Source of the DNA: Variovorax flavidus
GTDB lineage: Bacteria; Pseudomonadota; Gammaproteobacteria; Burkholderiales; Burkholderiaceae_C
Assembly (NCBI RefSeq): GCF_030317145.1
Contig: NZ_JASZYE010000002.1
Coordinates: forward strand, 682,001 to 746,000
DNA length: 64,000 bases
Reading direction: 5' to 3'
The position numbers and the translations under genes are program-made. Positions 29,479 through 36,506 of the stretch are shown here, piece after piece; positions within the stretch are counted from its first letter, which is position 1, and every line of letters begins with the position of its first letter. Under the pieces are notes generated by a model. The model searched no databases, had not been told where the DNA came from, and saw only the letters and a list, made by a program, of their open reading frames with translations.

Positions 29479-30492
29479 ATGCGTTCATCCATCCTTGCGC
29501 GCGCGCTCGCCGTGTGCGCTGCTGCCTTTCTGGGCCAGGCACCGCTGGCCGCCCATGCCGAGGGCAAGATCAGCATCGCCCAGCAGTTCGGCATCGGCTA
29601 CCTGATCCTCGACGTGGCGCGGGACCAGCAACTGATCGAGAAGCACGGCAGGCAGCAGGGCATCGACATCCAGGTCGAATGGGCCAGCATCTCGGGCTCC
29701 ACCGGCATGAACGAGGCGCTGCTCGCCGGCTCGCTCGACGTGGTGTCGGCAGGCGTGCCGCCGATGCTCACGCTCTGGGACCGGACGCGAGGCAGGCAGA
29801 ACGTCAAGGCCGTGGCGGCATTGGGCTCGCTGCCCAACTACCTGTTGTCGAACAGTCCCGCCGTGAAGACGATCAAGGACCTCGGCGAGAAGGACCGGAT
29901 CGCGGTGCCGGCGGCGGGTGTCGGCTTTCAGTCGCGCACCCTGCAGATCGAGACTGCGCGCGTCTTCGGCAAGGACGACTACAAGCGCTTCGACAACATC
30001 TCGGTGAGCCTGCCGCATCCCGAGGCCACCGCGGCGCTGATCGCGGGCGGCTCGGAGATCAACACGCATTTCTCGAGCGCGCCGTTCTACTACCAGGCAC
30101 TGGCGGCCAACAAGAACGTCCACAAGCTGATCAGCTCCTACGACATCCTCGGCGGGCCGGCCACCTTCAACGTGCTCTACACCACGCAGAAGTTCCACGA
30201 TGAGAACCCCAAGACCTACAAGGCGTTCTACGCGGCGCTGGTCGAGGCCTCGGAGATCATCAAGGCCGACAAGGCCAAGGCCGCGGACATCTTCATCCGC
30301 GTGCAGAAATCCAGGCTCGCGCCAGAGCTCGTGCGACGCATCGTCGAAGATCCGGAGAACGATTTCACCGTGTCGCCTCACCGCACCTTCGTCTATGCCG
30401 AAGAGCTGCAGAAGCTGGGCGTCGTGAGGAACAAGGCGAACTCGTGGAAGGACTACTTCTTCGAGGAAGCGTACGCGCAGCCGGGGTCGTGA
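29479..30492 (+). CDS. Periplasmic NitT/TauT-family substrate-binding protein
   Basis: The 337-residue protein begins MRSSILARALAVCAAAF with a Sec signal ending around AAHAEGK. ISIAQQFGIGYLILDVARDQQLIEKHG, GSTGMNEALLAGSLDVVSAGVPPMLTLWDR and GSEINTHFSSAPFYYQAL belong to the NitT/TauT/SsuA group. It starts one base after the monooxygenase stop and ends the operon. ATG 29479 is preferred to 29446, which lies inside the previous gene. With two binding proteins but no permease or ATPase the operon relies on components elsewhere. Confidence 0.88.
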   Translation: MRSSILARALAVCAAAFLGQAPLAAHAEGKISIAQQFGIGYLILDVARDQQLIEKHGRQQGIDIQVEWASISGSTGMNEALLAGSLDVVSAGVPPMLTLWDRTRGRQNVKAVAALGSLPNYLLSNSPAVKTIKDLGEKDRIAVPAAGVGFQSRTLQIETARVFGKDDYKRFDNISVSLPHPEATAALIAGGSEINTHFSSAPFYYQALAANKNVHKLISSYDILGGPATFNVLYTTQKFHDENPKTYKAFYAALVEASEIIKADKAKAADIFIRVQKSRLAPELVRRIVEDPENDFTVSPHRTFVYAEELQKLGVVRNKANSWKDYFFEEAYAQPGS

Positions 30493-30493
30493 C

Positions 30494-30509
30494 GACGGCA
30501 GGGGCCGTC
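30494..30509. terminator. Hairpin between converging operons
   Basis: GACGGC (30494-30499) pairs with GCCGTC (30504-30509) across a 4-base loop, in the gap between the converging plus-strand binding-protein gene and the minus-strand receiver gene, whose stop lies in the right arm. No T-run on either side, so the terminator call is tentative. Confidence 0.35.
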
Positions 30510-30888
30510 ACTGCGGACCGCGGTGCCAGCTCAGGCAGTACTCGAAGAATTCTTCGAGCTCCGTGGACTTGTCGAACACGCGGTCTGCGCCGGCATCCTT
30601 GCATGCAATGCGTGTGGCCTGTGTCGGATAGTTGGTGAGCACGACCACGCGCTGATTGGGCTCGCGCCCGTTGCACCACTGGACGACGCCGACGCCGGTG
30701 CCCTGCTTCAGGAAGAAGTCGACGACGGCGAGATCCCATTGGCCCTTGTGCTTTGCCAGCCAGCGGATCGCTTCGTCTTCGGATTCCGCGGTGGCCATGA
30801 CGCTCGCGGAGCCGAGATCCGCGAGAGCGGGGATCAGGTTGTCGCGGATCTTCTGGTTGTCTTCGACGAGGAAAACGGAGAGGGGCAT
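30508..30888 (-). CDS. Stand-alone response-regulator receiver domain protein
   Basis: The 126-residue protein is a single CheY-like receiver: acidic pair in VFLVEDNQK, phosphoacceptor aspartate in DLAVVDFFLK near residue 56, threonine in VVLTNYP and lysine in DRVFDKS. There is no output domain or adjacent histidine kinase. It could be a phosphate shuttle or act through protein contact. It lies between converging and minus-strand esterase genes, with no operon partner. Confidence 0.88.
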   Translation of the reverse strand: MPLSVFLVEDNQKIRDNLIPALADLGSASVMATAESEDEAIRWLAKHKGQWDLAVVDFFLKQGTGVGVVQWCNGREPNQRVVVLTNYPTQATRIACKDAGADRVFDKSTELEEFFEYCLSWHRGPQ

Positions 30889-30993
30889 GACGAATCCCTA
30901 TTCTTGTTGGCCTCAGGCTAGTTCCCCGATCAAGAGAAGGCCGTGGGCGCCGAAGCCCCATCCGGGTAGGAGGGTTTCGACGCGGACCGAATC

Positions 30994-31998
30994 TCAGTTG
31001 CGAAACTGCCTGGACACGAAGCCCCACACCATGCGCGATGCATCGGGGCCACGGCCGTCGCTGAAAGGCTGCTTCGCAGCGCCGCCGCTCCAGGCGTGCC
31101 CCAGCCGGGCAATCTCGACCAGCGTGGCGACTGTGCTGCCCTTGCGCTTGAAGTCCGTCACGGTCGTCGGATAGCGGCTGCCGCGCTGCACGCTGCGCCC
31201 GGTGCCGGCCGTTGCGCCGGCGGCATCGGCCCATGCCTGCGCGGCCGCTTGGCCATTGCTGGCGGCGACGATGCGATCCAGTCCGCCGTGGATGACCATC
31301 AACGGAGGCCAGGACATGGCCATGGCTGCAGGGGTGGCGAGCAACGGCTTCGTGGCCCGATGGCCATGCATGGCGCCCAGCGCGGACAGCGGCGAATGCG
31401 CAGTGCCGGGCGGGATGCCCGAATGCATCACGACGGCCCTGAAGCGCTCCGGATGCCGGCTGACCACCAGCGCCGCCATGCTGGCGCCGGCCGAGAGGCC
31501 CGCGACCGCCACGCGCGTGCGGTCCACCGGGTACATCAGGCAGACCTGGTCGATGGCCTTCATGATGAGCGCCACTTCGCCGTAGGCGCGTCCGGCAGTG
31601 GTGTCGAACCAGTTCCAGCAGCCCTGGGCGTTCGACATGCGATCCTGCTCCGGGTACAGCACGAGGAATCGCTCGCGCGCCGCCACGCGGTTCATGCGCG
31701 TGCTGGTCGCGAAGCTCTTCGCATCCTGCGAGCAGCCATGCAGCATCACCATCAGCGGCACGCGTTCGCCGAAGCGGATGCCGGGCGGCCGGTAGAGCCG
31801 GAAGCGCCGCACCCCGGCTGCACCCATCGCAACGCCGGAAATCCATTGCCCCGCACCCGCAGGCGGGCGCTGCTTGTCGAGCGCCGGCTTGACGACCTCC
31901 TGGAGGGCTCGCGAGTTCGCGCGCAGGGTGTTGCGCGTGATCGCCGCAACGCTGCGGGCGAAGATTCCGGCCCACGCGGCTTTCTTGCGTCGGGGCAT
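30994..31998 (-). CDS. PHB depolymerase-family esterase
   Basis: The 334-residue alpha/beta-hydrolase starts MPRRKKAAWAG and lacks a signal peptide. PLMVMLHGCSQDAKSFAT holds the oxyanion segment, VAVAGLSAGASMAALV the GxSxG nucleophile, IHGGLDRIVAASN the aspartate and LGHAWSGG the histidine of the LpqC/PHB-depolymerase type 1 catalytic domain. Without an export signal or a substrate-binding domain, intracellular action on polyester or short esters is possible. A small basic protein gene ends exactly where it begins, implying coupling. It is unlinked to phaEC by about 18 kb. Confidence 0.88.
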   Translation of the reverse strand: MPRRKKAAWAGIFARSVAAITRNTLRANSRALQEVVKPALDKQRPPAGAGQWISGVAMGAAGVRRFRLYRPPGIRFGERVPLMVMLHGCSQDAKSFATSTRMNRVAARERFLVLYPEQDRMSNAQGCWNWFDTTAGRAYGEVALIMKAIDQVCLMYPVDRTRVAVAGLSAGASMAALVVSRHPERFRAVVMHSGIPPGTAHSPLSALGAMHGHRATKPLLATPAAMAMSWPPLMVIHGGLDRIVAASNGQAAAQAWADAAGATAGTGRSVQRGSRYPTTVTDFKRKGSTVATLVEIARLGHAWSGGAAKQPFSDGRGPDASRMVWGFVSRQFRN

Positions 31999-32205
31999 TC
32001 AGCGGCGCGTTCTTTTCCTGGCGGGTGCCTTCGCGGGTTTGCCGCTCCAGAAATCCACGATCTGCTTCATCGCATCGGCTTGCGTTGCCGCGGCCTGGCG
32101 CTTGGCAGCGCCGGTCGCCTGGGCGCGAGCCGAGCCGATCACCCGGTTGGCCGAACTGAGCCACATGCTCATCAACGGGTTCTTCCTGGTCCAAGGATTG
32201 CTCAC
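31999..32205 (-). CDS. Small basic helical protein, possible depolymerase partner
   Basis: The best start is GTG 32205 with AGGAG 7-8 bases before it, giving 68 residues: a Trp/Met-rich N-terminus (NPWTRKNPLMSMWLSS), an Ala/Gln/Lys-rich amphipathic helix (AQATGAAKRQAAATQADAMKQ) and a basic tail (KPAKAPARKRTRR). The stop is immediately followed by the esterase ATG. The amphipathic Ala-rich helix resembles phasin segments, and the basic tail could bind DNA or anionic surfaces. That is inference. It could also be an unrelated hypothetical protein. Confidence 0.65.
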   Translation of the reverse strand: MSNPWTRKNPLMSMWLSSANRVIGSARAQATGAAKRQAAATQADAMKQIVDFWSGKPAKAPARKRTRR

Positions 32206-32330
32206 GGGAATCTCCTGTCGACCAATGGCCGCATGCGCAGCTTGACTGCCGGCCTCGATGCGGCGCCGCAGCATTTGGCTCGAAGGGCAGTGGCCGGCGT
32301 CCTACGCTGTGTTGTCGGAGCCGGCAGGGC

Positions 32331-33098
32331 TCAGGGCTTCGCGCCCGGCTGTTCGTTCCGGAACGCCGCCTCGCCGGCGTCCGACACCTCGACCCACTTC
32401 TTGTCCGGCGCTGCCTCGGCGGCGTAGTTGTCGTGCCAGTTCCACCACTTGTAGGTCGGCGTCTGGGGATAGCCCTCCGGCGAGTCTTCCCAGACCTCCT
32501 GCCGGCCCAGCGGTGTGATGTCGAGGTAGTTCCAGGTGCCTCCCATCTGCTCGTCGCCGCGGTTGTTGATGAAGTAGGTGCGGAACACGCGGTCGCCGTC
32601 CCGGTAGAACACGTTCGTGCCATGCCACTCGTCCACGCCGAAGTCGGCGTCGAAGCGGTCAGTGAGCGTGAACCACGGCATCTCCCAGCCCATCCGCGCC
32701 TTCAGCCTTGCGATGTCCGGCTGGGACGCACGCGAGACGAAGACAAGGGTCGTGTCGCGGGCGTTCAGGTGTGCGACGTGAGCGACCTGGTCGGCCACCA
32801 TGGAGCAGCCGCGGCAGGCGTGCTCGGGCCAGCCGAACGCGCCCGGCTCGAAGAAGGCGCGGTAGACGATCAACTGTCGCCGGCCGTCGAACAGGTCATG
32901 CAGGCTGGCCTTGCCCGCAGGCCCCTCGAATGCATAGGCCGACTCCACGGCCATCCATGGCATCCGCCGTCGCTCGGCGGCCAAGGCATCACGCGCGCGG
33001 GTCTGGGCCTTTTCCTTCACGAGCAATTGCTCGCGGGCCGCCTCCCACGCCTGCGGCGACACGACGGTAGGTGTTGGCATCCCGGTGGATGAGGTCAT
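32331..33098 (-). CDS. DUF899 thioredoxin-like-fold protein
   Basis: The 255-residue protein starts at ATG 33098 with AGGAGA before it. LFDGRRQLIVYRAFFEPGAFGWPEHACRGCSMVADQVAHVAHLNARDTTLVFVSRA is characteristic of DUF899, a family with a thioredoxin-like fold, and C-R-G-C stands at the redox-site position. WNWHDNYA follows later. A dithiol redox or detoxification role is inferred only from the fold. It is divergent from the large cyclase gene at 33320. Confidence 0.85.
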   Translation of the reverse strand: MTSSTGMPTPTVVSPQAWEAAREQLLVKEKAQTRARDALAAERRRMPWMAVESAYAFEGPAGKASLHDLFDGRRQLIVYRAFFEPGAFGWPEHACRGCSMVADQVAHVAHLNARDTTLVFVSRASQPDIARLKARMGWEMPWFTLTDRFDADFGVDEWHGTNVFYRDGDRVFRTYFINNRGDEQMGGTWNYLDITPLGRQEVWEDSPEGYPQTPTYKWWNWHDNYAAEAAPDKKWVEVSDAGEAAFRNEQPGAKP

Positions 33099-33319
33099 GG
33101 CTGAAATCTCCTGATGAGTGGGGTCCGGGCCTCGTCGCCGGAGCCTGATGCCATGGGCTGCGCATCGCTCGCGGTGGGCCGTGGAGACAGTTTGGCCCCG
33201 GGACTCGAAAGAGGGGAGTAACAAATGTGGCGGCATTGGCCCAATGCCGGCCCGGTCTCAAACTTCTTGTGCGACTTCTGCCGAATGCCCATACTCTCGC
33301 CAACCCACTGGGCGAGGAC

Positions 33320-35122
33320 ATGGCAAATTCGGACGAAGAAGCTCTGGATGCAATCGATGGCCCGCTCGCCCTGAACCGGCGATTGGCGGCGGTCGCGTTC
33401 GCCGATGTCGCAGGCTATTCCCGCCTCATTGCCGCCAACGACGTTGACGCGGTCCGACGCTGGAAGACCTTGCGGATGGAAGTCATCGAGCCACTGATGC
33501 TGCGGCACGGGGGCCGCATCGCGGAAATCGCGGGCGACGCAGTGCTGATTGAATTCGCGAGCGCCGTCAACGCCGTCAGGTGGGCGGCCCAGACGCAGCG
33601 AGTGCAGCAGGCCATCCACTCCACGGACCCTTCGGCCTTGAAGCTGCGCGTGGGCATCAACGTCGACGATCTCATCGACGACGACGGAATCCTCCAGGGC
33701 GATGGCGTGAACATCGCCGCGCGGATCCATCAAGCCGGAGCCCCAGGTCAAATCGTCGTGACGGCCCGGGTCCGCGACCTTGTCTTGAACCGGCTTCCCG
33801 TGAAGTTTCGCGACCTGGGCACGCCCGCGATGAAGAACATCTCCTCGCCGGTACGGGCGTTCGAGATCGACTGGCTCGATGGCGCGAAGACTCTTCTGCC
33901 CCAGCCGCATCTTCAGTGGTTGTCCCGTCCCACGCTGGCTGTCCTGCCGTTTCGCACCGTGAATGGGAATGCGGAGGACGCCTACTTCGGCGAAGGCATC
34001 ACCGATGAGGTGATCACCGGGCTGTCCCGGAGCCGGACCATGTACGTCATCGCGCGCAACTCGACGCTGCGCTACGCGGATCGCGGCAGCAACTCGGACC
34101 TGCGACAGATCGCCGCGGAACTCGACGTCCGCTACCTGCTCGACGGCAGCGTGTGGCGCCAGAGCGAGAAGCTGCGCATCAAGGTGGATCTTCTGGATGT
34201 GACGGGAAACCGTGTCGTGTGGACCCAGCGCTTCGATGGCAGCAACGATGAAGTGTTCGATTTCCAGGATCGCATCGCTGCCAGCGTGATCGGCTCGCTG
34301 GAGCCCAGGCTGCAGGCGGTGGAGGCCGCGCGCGCGGGCGAGAGACCCACCGAGAGCCTCGACGCGTACGACTGCCTCCTGAAGGCGATGTCGAGGCTCT
34401 ACAAGTTCACCGACGACAGCTTCCGTGAGACCGGCGAGTTGATCGAGCGCTCCATCGCACTCGATCCCGGCTATGCCCAGGCCTATGCCTACAAGGCGTG
34501 GCGCCTCAATTTCGTCCTCGGGGAGTCCCGCTCGCTGGATCCTCAGGCAGATCGCAAGCTTGCGGTCGCCGCTTCCGAGCGCGCGCTCGAACTCGATCCG
34601 GATGACCCCTTTGTGATCTGCGTCGCAGCGCAGCTCCAGGCCTTCATGCTGAAGAACCTCGACTACGCGAACGACCTCTTCGATCGGGCCCTTGCGCTGG
34701 ACGAGAACTCGGCGTTCGCCTGGGGACTGAGTGCGTTGACGCGCGCCTATCTGGGCGATCCCGACGATGCACTCGAGCGTCTGCAGAACCACTGGCGGCT
34801 CAACCCCTACGACCCGCTGAACTTCTACTTCTGGATCGTTGCCGGGATTTCGGAGTTCGTTGCTGCCCGCTATACCGAGGCGATTGCATGGACCCGCAAG
34901 GCCAGCCGTGCCAACCCGAATTTCAGGCCAGCCTTGCGCATCCTCACGGCGAGCCTCGCACTCTCTGGCGATGAAGAGGGCGCACGCGCTGTCGCCGCCC
35001 AGCTGCTTGCGATCGAGCCGACGTTCCAAGTTGGAAAGTTTCTTGACTGGTATCCGTTGCGTCGCCCGGAGGACCTCATCCGCATGGGTGAGGGCCTGCG
35101 GGCTGCGGGCTTGCCGGGTTGA
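33320..35122 (+). CDS. Class III adenylate/guanylate cyclase with TolB-like and TPR regions
   Basis: The 600-residue protein has a class III cyclase domain near residues 18-190 (VAFADVAGYSRLIA, metal aspartates in FADV and AGDAVLIEF, GDGVNIAARI), a TolB-like segment around 205-335 (LAVLPFRTVNGNAEDAYFGEGITDEVITGLSR, VRYLLDGSVWRQ), and TPR-like helices to the end. ATG 33320 is assumed; the ribosome site is close (GAGG), so the start is uncertain by about 30 residues. This combination is typical of Burkholderiales and rhizobial cyclases. Nucleotide product unknown. Confidence 0.88.
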   Translation: MANSDEEALDAIDGPLALNRRLAAVAFADVAGYSRLIAANDVDAVRRWKTLRMEVIEPLMLRHGGRIAEIAGDAVLIEFASAVNAVRWAAQTQRVQQAIHSTDPSALKLRVGINVDDLIDDDGILQGDGVNIAARIHQAGAPGQIVVTARVRDLVLNRLPVKFRDLGTPAMKNISSPVRAFEIDWLDGAKTLLPQPHLQWLSRPTLAVLPFRTVNGNAEDAYFGEGITDEVITGLSRSRTMYVIARNSTLRYADRGSNSDLRQIAAELDVRYLLDGSVWRQSEKLRIKVDLLDVTGNRVVWTQRFDGSNDEVFDFQDRIAASVIGSLEPRLQAVEAARAGERPTESLDAYDCLLKAMSRLYKFTDDSFRETGELIERSIALDPGYAQAYAYKAWRLNFVLGESRSLDPQADRKLAVAASERALELDPDDPFVICVAAQLQAFMLKNLDYANDLFDRALALDENSAFAWGLSALTRAYLGDPDDALERLQNHWRLNPYDPLNFYFWIVAGISEFVAARYTEAIAWTRKASRANPNFRPALRILTASLALSGDEEGARAVAAQLLAIEPTFQVGKFLDWYPLRRPEDLIRMGEGLRAAGLPG

Positions 35123-35172
35123 ATACAAAAGTGGTATTACTCGTTCCTCAATAAAAAACCAAGGAGTGCGCC

Positions 35173-36465
35173 ATGGGTGCAGCGACTGGGGCAGGAGCGG
35201 GGGCTGGTGCTGGTGCAGGTGCCGGAGCTGGCGCCGGGGCGGGAGCAGGAGCAGGAGCGGGTGCTGGTGCTGGTGCTGGTGCTGGTGCTGGTGCGGGAGC
35301 GGGAGCGGGAGCGGGAGCGGGAGCGGGAGCGGGTGCGGGTGCCGGGGCCGGGGCGGGCGCAGGTGCCGGGGCGGGTGCAGGTGCAGGTGCAGGTGCAGGC
35401 ATCGGCGTCTACCGAAGCTACTACGCAACCCCCCTTAATCTTGGCTTCAGACCCTGGTCGCTGGACATCACGCCGAATGACGCCGGCGAACCCTCGTTCC
35501 CGCCTTACATCGTCAATCCGTATCCCGGTGGCGGCACTCCTGATCTCGAGTGGACGACCGACGACTGGGATCCCGCTCTTCGATTCTGGACATTGCCCTT
35601 CGATCCGCAACTCGGCGAATGGCTCAAGACGGTCGACTACCCGCTCAAGCCATCGATCCTTGCCGCCAGGGAGTTCGCATCGCAATGCGGCAAGTGGGAC
35701 GCGAGCCCGACGAGGGCAACGCTGCTCGCCAACAAATGGCTTGAAGACGGCGATCTGAAGTGGATGTCCGACAAGGTCGGCACCGCGGCGATCCTGCCGG
35801 AACTCGAACAGATGCGGCAGTACATGCAGGACGACCGCGAACGCTATCTCGCCGAGATCGAAGCGCAGGCCGATGGGCTGCCGGCATACATCCTGGCGTT
35901 CATCGGCGCTTCGCAGGACCGGTATCCATGGACGGTGGAGCTGATCAACTGCGCCATGGCCATCAGCAACGTGGCCTACATGCGATGGAAGAGCGTCTTC
36001 AAGCGGGTCCGGCCATCGGTTCTTGCTCCGGGGCTTCTTCCGCCATTCGGGCCTCCGGCGCATCCCGCTTTTCCCAGTGGCCATGCCACGCTCGGGCATC
36101 TGGCTGCGCTCTTTCTGCTCGAGATCAAGCCGCTGTACCAGCGCTATGGCATCTTCACGCCGACGGCCAGCGGTTCTTCCCCCACAGCACAAATAGGGAC
36201 GTTTGTTCCCTACGTCGCGGGCGCCAATCCGCTGGCCGGCACGACACCGGTCGAGTCGCCCTTGCTCTGGCTTGCCGATCGCGTCGCAAAGAACCGCGAA
36301 CGCCTCGGCGTGCACTATCCCTCCGATTCATCGGCGGGACGCCACCTGGCTGCCGGCATGGCGAAGGCGATGCTTCATCCTTCGGGTGATATCCAGATCA
36401 ATTGCCCCAGCCTCAATGCGGTGCTCCGGCACGCGGCCTCCGAGTGGGCTCCCTTCGCGCCATGA
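35173..36465 (+). CDS. PAP2/vanadium-haloperoxidase-like protein with long Gly-Ala N-terminus
   Basis: AAGGAG precedes ATG 35173. Residues 2-76 are almost purely Gly and Ala. From about 77 onward it is a folded domain with the vanadium-haloperoxidase/PAP2 acid phosphatase motifs: KRVRPS near residue 280, HPAFPSGHATLG and NRERLGVHYPSDSSAG with the metal-binding histidine. It could be a phosphatase or haloperoxidase-like enzyme; sequence alone does not decide. No signal peptide or transmembrane helices are visible. It lies 50 bases after the cyclase gene and 41 bases before the HEFGH protein gene. Confidence 0.82.
   Translation: MGAATGAGAGAGAGAGAGAGAGAGAGAGAGAGAGAGAGAGAGAGAGAGAGAGAGAGAGAGAGAGAGAGAGAGAGAGIGVYRSYYATPLNLGFRPWSLDITPNDAGEPSFPPYIVNPYPGGGTPDLEWTTDDWDPALRFWTLPFDPQLGEWLKTVDYPLKPSILAAREFASQCGKWDASPTRATLLANKWLEDGDLKWMSDKVGTAAILPELEQMRQYMQDDRERYLAEIEAQADGLPAYILAFIGASQDRYPWTVELINCAMAISNVAYMRWKSVFKRVRPSVLAPGLLPPFGPPAHPAFPSGHATLGHLAALFLLEIKPLYQRYGIFTPTASGSSPTAQIGTFVPYVAGANPLAGTTPVESPLLWLADRVAKNRERLGVHYPSDSSAGRHLAAGMAKAMLHPSGDIQINCPSLNAVLRHAASEWAPFAP
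35176..35400 (+). repeat. Gly-Ala coding microsatellite-like tract
   Basis: Within the PAP2-like gene, roughly 75 codons are GGx/GCx in alternation, made of repeated 6-base units (gcgggt, gctggt, gcggga, gcaggt). Expansion or contraction by whole units keeps frame. Read on the other strand the frame is Pro-Ala, a shadow. Confidence 0.9.
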
Positions 36466-36506
36466 GGCTTTCGACCTGATCAGCTTCGAAGCATCGGAGG
36501 CAACCC

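Noticed and set aside
35148..35402. Minus-strand Pro-Ala repeat ORF
   Set aside because: Shadow of the Gly-Ala coding tract on the plus strand; no start signal of its own.
35177..35758. Plus-strand ORF in a second frame with Val-Leu and Arg-Glu repeats
   Set aside because: Out-of-frame reading of the same tract; PAP2 domain lies in the other frame with a good ribosome site.
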